Positions 23,401 through 32,177 of a DNA stretch of 64,000 nucleotides are shown one piece after another. A model generated the notes under the pieces. The model did not search any database, was not told the origin of the DNA, and was given only the letters and a program-made list of their open reading frames with translations. Source of the stretch: Glandiceps talaboti (lineage: Eukaryota; Hemichordata; Enteropneusta; Spengelidae). Position numbers and translations under genes: made by a program. The stretch lies in contig NC_135557.1 in assembly GCF_964340395.1 (NCBI RefSeq), forward strand, positions 25,628,114 to 25,692,113. Direction: 5' to 3'. How positions within the stretch are numbered: position 1 is the first letter of the stretch; each line of letters begins with the position of its first letter.

Positions 23401-23873
23401 GCTGCCATTGACAATATTCTGACTGTAAACATAGCAGCGTCCCTTATACCGCCATGCTGCCATTGACAATATTCTGACTGTAAACGTAGCAGCGTCCCTT
23501 ATACCGCCATGCTAGCATTGACAATATTCTGACTGTAAACATAGCAGCGTCCCTTATACCGCCATGCTAGCATTGACAATATTCTGACTGTAAACATAGC
23601 AGCGTCCCTTATATCGCCATGCTACCATTGACAATATTCTGACTGGAAACATAGCAGCGTCCCTTATACCACCATGCTAGCATTGACAATATTCTGACTG
23701 GAAACATAGCAGTGTCCCTTATACCGCCATGCTAGCATTGACAATATTCTGACTGGAAACATAGCATCGTCCCTTATACCGCCATGCTACCATTGGCAAT
23801 ATTCTGACTGGAAACATAGCATCGTCCCTTATACCACCATGCTGCCATTGGCAATATTCTGACTGGAAACCTG
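20436..23873 (+). repeat. 55-bp minisatellite array, about 62 copies
   Basis: Unit core CCGCCATGCTAGCATTGACA, ATATTCTGACTGTAAACATA, then GCAGCGTCCCTTATA. Units are contiguous with no unique spacers. A few positions vary, such as AGCATT/GCCATT/ACCATT and TGTAAAC/TGGAAAC. It occupies two thirds of NKAPD1 intron 1. Confidence 0.97.
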
Positions 23874-24132
23874 TCTGGATGGCTGTACAAGACTAAGAGG
23901 ACACAGTGGCAAATAATGAAAACAGATCTAGATATATTAGAAAGAATTTATTTTGTGTTTGAGTTGTCAAGGAATAAAATGACATGTGAACCCATGGAAG
24001 TACAACCACAAAGTCAGCCGTCATAAAAGTACAATGTACTACTACTATCAGTATTTTGTATTTGTATTCTAGAAGAACATTTCTATAGAGAGTTAAATTA
24101 AAAGAATATCTTATCTTATGTCAGTTGCAGTC

Positions 24133-24260
24133 ATGGCTAAAACTGGTGTCAATAAACAACTGCTGTACAATTATATCAGACACACTGGAGCTCATAATAA
24201 AATTTGTGAAGAACAAGAAATGTGGACATTGTATGAGAACCGACAAAAACAAACAGAGAG
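24133..24260 (+). CDS. NKAPD1: NKAPD1 first coding exon
   Basis: The exon begins at 24131 after TTGCAG and the ATG is at 24133. Donor GAGAG|GTAGGT, phase 2. It encodes the conserved YIRHTGAHNKI motif. Confidence 0.92.
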
Positions 24261-27200
24261 GTAGGTATCATTTATATTGTACAGATATGGCCACAACAAA
24301 TCAGTACAGTAATGGACACAATAAACCTGCACCATTCATACTTTCCCCCTCCACCCCATACAGAAATGGACACAATAAACCTGCACCATTCATACTTTCC
24401 CCCTCCACCCCATACAGAAATGGACACAATAAACCTGCACCATTCATACTCCCCCCCCCCATACAGAAATGGACACAATAAACCTGCACCATTCATACTC
24501 CCCCCCCCCCCCCCCCCCCCCCCCCCCATACAGAAATGGACAAAGTAAAGCGTTTCTCTCATGTCGGTGTCAGTATGTACAATTTCATCTCTCATTGATT
24601 TTAATTTGTATCGGCAGATATCCCAAGTCAAGTGAACGTGATCGACCTCACAGATATGAAAGTTACCATGACGACAGAACCATGGATAATCATAATCATA
24701 GCAACTATTACACAAAAAAACTGTTGGAAGCTGAAACAAATGATCCTGATAGGTAAGATAGTTGTTTTGAGGAGATATATGTGGAGATATATACTGTGTG
24801 AGAAGAGCCTTTGGCGAAACAGTCTATCTAGTTTAAATAAAGTCAAATTATATATGTAAAACCGTGAAATTGAAAACATGGACTGTCTTGAAGTGCAGAG
24901 GTTGTCACTATTACATGCACACACATGGACTGTCTTGAAGTGCAGAGGTCGTCACTATGACATGCACACACATGGACTGTCTTGAAGTGCAGAGGTCGTC
25001 ACTATTACATGCACACACATAGACTGTCTTGAAGTGCAGAGGTCGTCACTATTATATGCACACACATGGACTGTCTTGAAGTGCAGAGGTCGTCACTATT
25101 ATATGCACACACATGGACTGTCTTGAAGTGCAGAGGTCGTCACTATTACATACACACACATTGGATTCTACTCTACAAAATCCCAGCAAGTATAGCCTAG
25201 TTACAAAGACACTCAAAACAAAATCTTATTTCTGAGCAGAATTCACAAGATTTCTGAAAGACTTTCTCCAAATGAAGTCTAATATAATGGAAATATGCCA
25301 AATTATTACTCAGATAATCCAGGCTTTGGTTTACTATATTAAAGATAGACACAAACTAAACCTATTGTCACAGCATGCAGATATAACAGTGATAAGCTAT
25401 TAGATGGATGTTGGTTTAATTATAGTCTCAGTAGGGAGGCATCTCTAAAAACTAGTTCCATAAACTTGTAGTGTACTGTTTTGGGACTTCTAATATTTAC
25501 ACTATCTTGATCACAAGGTGATTACGTTTGCACAACAGAGGAACAGCTATCCACTAGTGCAAGGAATCTCTGGTACATATGTAATACTGCACTTTATCAC
25601 ACAGGCGATTATGTTTGCACAACAGTGGAACAGCTATCCACTAGTGCAAGGAATGTCTGGTACATATGTAATACTGCACTTTATCACACAGACAGCTACC
25701 TGGAACTTGTGGAAGTTTCAACTCATTACTTATCACACATTCACTGAGTAAAGAATGCACGTTGTTTGTCTGTTTACCATCATCTCTATATTTCTTTATC
25801 AGATGGGGTAATGGAGGTTTTAAAGAATGCACGTTGTTTGTCTGTTTACCATCATCTCTATATTTCTTCATCAGATGGGGTAATGGAGGTTTTAAAGAAT
25901 GCACGTTGTTTGTCTGTTTACCATCATCTCTACATTTCTTCATCAGATGGGGTAATGGAGGTTTTAAAGAATGCACGTTGTTTGTCTGTTTACCATCATC
26001 TCTACATTTCTTCATCAGATGGGGTAATGGAGGTTTTAAAGAATGCACGTTGTTTGTCTGTTTACCATCATCTCTACATTTCTTCATCAGATGGGGTCAT
26101 GGAGGTTTTAAAGAATGCACGTTGTTTGTCTGTTTACCATCATCTCTATATTTCTTCATCAGATGGGGTAATGGAGGTTTTAAAGAATGCACGTTGTTTG
26201 TCTGTTTACCATCATCTCTACATTTCTTCATCAGATGGGGTAATGGAGGTTTTAAAGAATGCACGTTGTTTGTCTGTTTACCATCATCTCTACATTTCTT
26301 CATCAGATGGGGTCATGGAGGTTTTAAAGAATGCACGTTGTTTGTCTGTTTACCATCATCTCTATATTTCTTCATCAGATGGGGTAATGGAGGTTTTAAA
26401 GAATGCACGTTGTTTGTCTGTTTACCATCATCTCTATATTTCTTCATCAGATGGGGTAATGGAGGTTTTAAAGAATGCACGTTGTTTGTCTGTTTACCAT
26501 CATCTCTACATTTCTTCATCAGATGGGGTAATGGAGGTTTTAAAGAATGCACGTTGTTTGTCTGTTTACCATCATCTCTACATTTCTTCATCAGATGGGG
26601 TCATGGAGGTTTTAAAGAATGCACGTTGTTTGTCTGTTTACCATCATCTCTATATTTCTTCATCAGATGGGGTAATGGAGGTTTTAAAGAATGCACGTTG
26701 TTTGTCTGTTTACCATCATCTCTACATTTCTTCATCAGATGGGGTAATGGAGGTTTTAAAGAATGCACGTTGTTTGTCTGTTTACCATCATCTCTACATT
26801 TCTTCATCAGATGGGGTCATGGAGGTTTTAAAGAATGCACGTTGTTTGTCTGTTTACCATCATCTCTATATTTCTTCATCAGATGGGGTAATGGAGGTTT
26901 TAAAGAATGCACGTTGTTTGTCTGTTTACCATCATCTCTATATTTCTTCATCAGATGGGGTCACGGAGGTTTTAAAGAATGCACGTTGTTTGTCTGTTTA
27001 CCATCATCTCTACATTTCTTCATCAGATGGGGTCATGGAGGTTTTAAAGAACTCTATCCAGAGGAGTTTGAGAGTTGTGAGGATTCAGAAGAAAAATATA
27101 TCAAGAGTAAAAAGAAGAAGAAAAAAGAAAAGAAAGCAAAAAGGTAATAGTTTGATATTTGTCTTGGTTCAGCCTTAGAAAATACATGTATTGTGTCTTG

Positions 27201-28049
27201 TAACTGTATTGTGTATTGTAACTGTATTGTGTCTTGTAACTATTGTGTATTGTAACTATTGTGTATTGTAACTCTATTGTGTATTGTAACTATTGTGTAT
27301 TGTAACTATTGTGTATTGTAACTATTGTGTATTGTAACTGTATTGTGTATTGTAGCTGTATTGTCTTGTAACTGTATTGTGCATTGTAACTGTATTGTGT
27401 ATTGTAACTGTATTATGTATTGTAAATAGTTTTTGCTGGTTGTCTTTTATTTCTATGTATATTTGTGTTGGGTCCATGTTTATAGGTGTTTGTCACCTGT
27501 GTGGACTACCTGACTATTGTCAAAGTGAAATACATAAATAAATAAATAGATAAATAAATAAATAAAGTATTCGTAAAATTCTAAAGTTTTTCACATGTAA
27601 TCTAACACTTATTTTGACATTTTGATTGTAGGGAGAAAAAGAAAAGAAAGTCAGCTGATGGAAAGGATAGAGAATGTGATGTTGAAAAACGACATAAAAC
27701 ATCAAAAAATACGGACGAATTAAAAACAAGAAAACACAAGAAAAGGAAACACAAATCCACAGAAAGTGACGACGTAGATAATGAAAAAAAGAAAACTTTA
27801 AAAAGAAAGAAAAGAAAGGATATGCATAAAATGAATGAAACTTCAACTAATTGTAAGAAAAAGAAAGAAATTCAAAAAGTGAATGAAATTTCAAATTATA
27901 ATAATGATGAAAGTGATGGAAATTTTAAGAGAAAAAAGAGGAAATTGTCTGATTGTCACAGCCCTCAAACATTACATAATGGTTACAGGACTGAAAAGAA
28001 ATTAAAAGTAAAAAGAAAAAAAGTTAGACAAGAGAAGAGCACAGATTAG
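24133..28049 (+). CDS. NKAPD1: NKAP domain-containing protein 1
   Basis: Coding exons 24133-24260, 24618-24752, 27027-27143 and 27632-28049 join in frame to 265 residues (vertebrate NKAPD1/C11orf57 is about 290). The N-terminal YIRHTGAHNKICEEQEMW and the central NDPDR, WGHGGFKELYPEEF segments are diagnostic. The rest is a very Lys/Arg-rich tail with many KKRK clusters, consistent with a nuclear RNA- or chromatin-associated protein. Molecular function is not established for the family. The start ATG lies three bases into the exon after acceptor AGTTGCAG; a non-coding first exon probably ends at 18971. The exon-4 acceptor is the last of 18 tandem acceptor-bearing 72-bp repeats, so longer in-frame isoforms are possible. 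Confidence 0.92.
24309..24538 (+). repeat. 54-bp minisatellite with acceptor-like ends, plus poly-C
   Basis: Four to five units of AATGGACACAATAAACCTGC, then ACCATTCATAC, a C-rich tract and CATACAG. Each therefore ends in a pyrimidine tract plus CAG. A poly-C run of about 30 lies at 24497-24527. NKAPD1 intron 2. Confidence 0.9.
24618..24752 (+). CDS. NKAPD1: NKAPD1 second coding exon
   Basis: Acceptor GTATCGGCAG, donor GATAG|GTAAGA; phase 2 to phase 2. It encodes RYPKSSERDRPHRYE and ETNDPDR. Confidence 0.9.
24793..24858 (+). mobile_element. LINE 3'-tail fragment
   Basis: Contains GAGAAGAGCCTTTGG and AAATAAAGTCAAAT. The same string occurs, reverse-complemented, at the 3' end of the decayed LINE near 56756-56810. 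A severely 5'-truncated insertion in an NKAPD1 intron. Confidence 0.7.
24876..25160 (+). repeat. 47-bp minisatellite, 6 copies
   Basis: Units starting ACATGGACTGTCTTGAAGTG at 24876, 24923, 24970, 25017, 25064 and 25111, in NKAPD1 intron 3. Confidence 0.92.
25520..25692 (+). repeat. About 91-bp tandem duplication
   Basis: Two copies of a segment containing GTTTGCACAACAG, GGAACAGCTATCCACTAGTG and ACATATGTAATACTGCACTT, in NKAPD1 intron 3 just before the 72-bp array. Confidence 0.88.
25755..27050 (+). repeat. 72-bp array carrying 18 copies of the NKAPD1 exon-4 splice acceptor
   Basis: AG dinucleotides preceded by TTTCTTCATC (TTTCTTTATC in the first) occur every 72 bp from 25801 to 27025. Each is followed by ATGGGGT(A/C)A and GGAGGTTTTAAAGAA, the first 27 nt of NKAPD1 exon 4. 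The remaining 45 nt are pyrimidine-rich (TTGTTTGTCTGTTTACCATC). As 72 = 24 codons, the array is open in the NKAPD1 frame through to the true exon. The 461-residue open frame is this read-through, not an independent gene. Confidence 0.97.
27027..27143 (+). CDS. NKAPD1: NKAPD1 third coding exon
   Basis: Acceptor TTTCTTCATCAG is the 18th and last copy in the array; donor AAAAG|GTAATA; phase 2 to phase 2. It encodes WGHGGFKELYPEEFE then an acidic patch and a Lys run. Only this copy continues into LYPEEF. Confidence 0.9.
27187..27425 (+). repeat. TATTGTGTATTGTAACTG-type minisatellite
   Basis: About 15 units of 15-18 bp based on TATTGTGTATTGTAAC, in NKAPD1 intron 4. An AAAT run follows at 27536-27565. 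Confidence 0.88.
27632..28049 (+). CDS. NKAPD1: NKAPD1 terminal coding exon
   Basis: Acceptor TTTTGATTGTAG, phase 2. It encodes 138 residues dominated by Lys, Arg, Ser, Asp and Glu, with KRKKRK-type nuclear signals, and ends KSTD-stop at 28047-28049. Confidence 0.9.
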
Positions 28050-28416
28050 AATGAAACGTACAAACTTTATTTATGTGTTTTTATTTATTAGTGTTTTTAT
28101 TCTACAAAGTGAACATCCAACGCACAATCCAAGGATAATTTATATTCATTTATGTTAATGAGTATTGATTGCTGTATGCAAATTTATGATAATGAATCAT
28201 CAATGCAAGATTTTCATTGGTCACAGTGTTTATTGTCAAGGATGGGTTAATTGTATATGTAGGTGAAATCTACCTGAGTTGACAATGTTTTATTGAGGCT
28301 TCCATCAAAATTCTAACTTGTGATAGTTTTAACTGATTTTTGTGATCCTGTCAGCATGGTTACCAAACGTTAGCAAACTTGCTGTCAGATTATGCACTGT
28401 ATACAAGTTAACAGTA
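28050..28416 (+). other. NKAPD1 3' UTR/flank
   Basis: AT-rich with no open frame of note. I see no unambiguous AATAAA within 300 bp, so the transcript end is undetermined. Confidence 0.5.
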
Positions 28417-28671
28417 CAATAGAGAACTTGTAATCCAAACTGAGCATGCTCAGACGCAAAGGACTATGGAATTATCTGTGGTTATCACAATACCTAATCT
28501 GGAGCTACTGATAAAATTAACCTCCCACAAAGATCAGGGTAACTATGAATTGATCATTCCTGGTTATAAACAATGTAACAATATTGTTTACAATGCTAAT
28601 TGATTAGTATTTATTATCACATTTCCCATAATGCAACATTCAACATGGCAGGTTTGCAAGTTCCCTATTGC
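28417..28671. mobile_element. MITE-like element, copy 2
   Basis: Same family as 17637-17888: ends CAATAGAGAACTTG and CAAGTTCCCTATTG, collinear interior with scattered substitutions and small indels. Confidence 0.88.
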
Positions 28672-29021
28672 AACGTTGTAAACTTTGGAAAAAAGAGTAG
28701 TACTAACACTGTACTTCACAAATACTTATTTAACTTTTTTTGAAACTTTCTTACATCAGTATATGTTAGTGTCTTACTTCTACAGATACTCAGTTGAACC
28801 ATAATTTTTAAAAAATACTAAGGCGCCATCAATTGAATTCCGTCTTTGCCGTCCTTGTGTAGGTAGGTTTGTCAATAGATTTAGAAGAAAGAAGAAACAG
28901 ATTTGGCTTTCTTTCTTCCTATTGTAAATGGAAAGACTCTTCAAATATAACTGTACATATAAGAAAATCAATCTTTGGACATTTAGATGTTATTCCCCAA
29001 TATTTATCTTCATTCAGACAA

Positions 29022-29105
29022 GGAAAATACGAGTGACCTAAGGGGCCCTTGTCACTACTTGTCTAGTGACTTATAGTGACAGCCCTTGGGTCACTTGTAT
29101 TTTCT
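29022..29105. mobile_element. Fold-back repeat, copy 1
   Basis: An imperfect 84-bp hairpin opening GGAAAATAC and closing GTATTTTC around TTGTCACTACT/AGTGACA arms. The flanks out to about 29330 (TTTTGAGCGTTTTGACT, AGCAGAACCA) are also shared with the copy at 36.46 kb. Confidence 0.8.
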
Positions 29106-29899
29106 AACTGAATACAGACAAATATTGGCAATTTTGAGCGTTTTGACTCATTTTGAACACAGCAGAACCAATGAAGTAGACGTGCGTTGTCATGGCGTAG
29201 ACGTGTGTTGACATGACATAGAACGACCAGAGTATGTATTCCATATTTTTTGTTGAACCTGGCTAGTGCATGGTATGAGATTTGTACTTCACAAGTGAAT
29301 CAACAGAAAAGTGCATTTTTCATGACATGCTAGCATTGTCTTCCCCCCCCCCCCCCTGTCTGTCTGGTAGGGGCAATTCAAGGATGGCAAACAAAGTATT
29401 GAATTGATGGCACCTAATGAAGTAGTCAGGCATTTCTTCAAGAGTTATGAATTCTAAGATTTTTATTGGAACTTTCATTGGCAGAAACTTTCTGATTTCT
29501 AACTCAAAGGTTGTCTTATATTTATCATGACTGAACTAAACTAGATACTAAAATAGGTTATTGTTCTTATTACAAGATGGCCTCTTCTTTCCTATTATTA
29601 CGGAAAAGACAATTGTATTTGAGACGGAAAAAACTGAGTTTTTACAACGTAGTTGACATAGTTATATGGAATAGTTTTAAAACAGAAAAAACATTTACAC
29701 CATGTGACTGCACCTAATATTCTCCATCAGCTCTACAGACTGCCATATTCATTGTTTCTGTACTTTACTATTTATTGACACATTGAAATAAAATGGAATT
29801 CAACCAGATTTGAAATGAATGCCTTCTGTAAGGGCAAAGTCTTTAGATTTTCATTCCTACACACAATAATTATTGGAATGCAACAGAACATATGTGATT

Positions 29900-30607
29900 A
29901 GTCATGTTTGAAGTATGTGCCAAATTATATTGCATTTGAAGTATGCATTTTCAACTTAGCCTAATTACTGAAAATCGTTAATTATGCAAATGAGATTAAA
30001 ACGAAAAGCTGTATCACAACACTTTTTAGTGTTGATGTATTGATGTATTGATGTATGTAGTAAATTCTATTGAATTTGAAAGGTGCATTCTAAGGATTTA
30101 GCCTATTTACTGAAAATCATTAATTATGCAAATGAGTAAAACTAAAAGCAACATTATCAAACTTTATATGTCGCATGGAATTTATTATCATTGTGTACAC
30201 CAAGTTATGTTTGCAGTATGCATTCTTAAGATTTAGCCTAATTACTGAAAACCATTAATTATGCAAAATGTCACATTAATACTAAGCATTGCATCATCAA
30301 GCTACATGAGAAATGTGCACACTGGTATCATGAATGTATCTACCAAATCATACATAACTTAAAGCTAGCACTCTTCATATATAGCCTAATTACCGAAAAT
30401 CATTAATTATGCAAATAGTTCATTATAATATTTATTGAATGTCTAAATCATTTCTAGCCATTACCCTACAGAACACGTACACCACATTTTGTTTGAATTG
30501 AGGCAGCCATTTTTCAGAAAATGGTCACACACACACAAACACAAACACACACACACAGACTTTTCATGACTAATTTATAGTCTTCCTTACTGAAAGGTAA
30601 ACAGACA

Positions 30608-30646
<39 letters not shown>

Positions 30647-31165
30647 TTTTCATGACTAATTTATAGTCCTCCTTACGGAAAGGTAAACAGACAGACACAC
30701 ACAAACACACACACACAGACTTTTCATGACTAATTTATAGTCCTCCTTACGGAAAGGTAAACACACACACACACACACACAGACTTTTCATGACTAATTT
30801 ATAGTCCTCCTTAAGGAAAGGTAAACAGACAGACACACACACACACACACACACGCACACAGACTTTTTCATGACTAATTTATAGTCCTCCTTACGGAAA
30901 GGTAAACACACACACACACACACACAGACTTTTCATGACTAATTTATAGTCCTTACGGAAAGGTAAACAGACACACACACACACAGACTTTTCATGACTA
31001 ATTTATAGTCCTTACGGAAAGGTAAACAGACACACACACACACAGACTTCATAACTAATTTATAGTCCTTACAGAAAGATAAACAGACACACACACACAC
31101 ACACACACGCAAACTTTTTATGACTAATTTATAGTCTTCCTTATGGAAAGGTAAAAATGACATTT
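29900..31165 (+). repeat. Mini-me-like repeat: octamer-bearing units then CA-rich minisatellite
   Basis: First about four 135-148-bp units with TAGCCTAATTACTGAAAATC and ATTATGCAAAT (perfect octamers at 29984, 30126 and 30409). Then about nine units of variable (CA)n followed by GACTTTTCATGACTAATTTA and CTTACGGAAAGGTAAA. A single-copy relative is at 62310-62715. Confidence 0.75.
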
Positions 31166-31448
31166 TCTTTGAAAGCTAATACACTGTTAGATAATCTCCA
31201 TCCTTTAAATTTAAATTAGCAGTGTAATTGATTATTTATTCATCATTTAAATACACGCCTTGTCTTTAGTTACTCCCAATATCTGTCAGGACCATAGACT
31301 AGTTTCAAGTGAACTATTTCCATGGTCCTCACCAGAACATATTCTTATTAATGATATTTTCTTTTTCTATTGTTATTATCTTATATTGCTGGTGGAAATA
31401 AATTCCATTTCATTCAACTGTGTATGTAAAGAATTCAAAATACTTTAT

Positions 31449-31675
31449 AATTTATGTCATCGCCATTTACATTATTTTTCAAATAAAGTAACTTCCACCC
31501 ATAGGAGCATAGTTACGTAATAAGCAATCGGCTAATGACAGTAAAAAGATAAAAAATTAAAAATCCTTAATGATTTATATGTCATCGCCATTTACACAAT
31601 CTTTCAAATGAAGTAACCCGTAGGAGCATAATGACGTAATAAGCAATCAGCCAATGAGAGTAATGAGATAAATAA
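31449..31675 (+). repeat. About 121-bp tandem duplication
   Basis: Two diverged copies with GTCATCGCCATTTACA, TAGGAGCATA and ACGTAATAAGCAATC. No gene seen in 31.17-32.02 kb. Confidence 0.75.
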
Positions 31676-32023
31676 TGGAGCATTATATAATTATTGTCTC
31701 AATAATCATATATTTTAATCATGGATTCATAATGTAAATTAAAAAACAAACATGATAGAATGTTTTTAAACTTTAGATGGTAACACACATTAATTCCCAA
31801 AGGTTGCAATCGCTAACAATAAATCCACTAAAACCAGATGTTTTGATTTCGCTATAAGTCGAAATATGTTATTCTCTAACTTTCATAAAACGAAAAACAT
31901 CACACAAAGAGCCCCATGATATCATTCATACACGGTCTTTTTACACTATCTTACACGATTTACTTGAATTTTCTGCTGGAATTGATACAACATCCTTTTA
32001 GCAACAATACACAGCAGCGTACA

Positions 32024-32027
<4 letters not shown>

Positions 32028-32054
<27 letters not shown>

Positions 32055-32098
32055 CATACATACATACATACATACATACATACATACATAATCAATGA

Positions 32099-32175
<77 letters not shown>
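32028..32175 (+). repeat. (CATA)n followed by (GT)n
   Basis: Pure CATA tract at 32028-32089, then a pure GT tract at about 32102-32175. Confidence 0.97.

Positions 32176-32177
<2 letters not shown>

Noticed and set aside
20436-23873. CRISPR-like array
   Set aside because: Units are contiguous 55-bp repeats with no unique spacers, no leader and no cas genes, in an intron of an animal gene.
25762-27178. 461- and 470-codon open frames as a novel repeat membrane protein
   Set aside because: They are read-through of the 72-bp array in two frames. Only the frame joining NKAPD1 exon 4 is meaningful, and as potential alternative-acceptor sequence rather than an independent gene.
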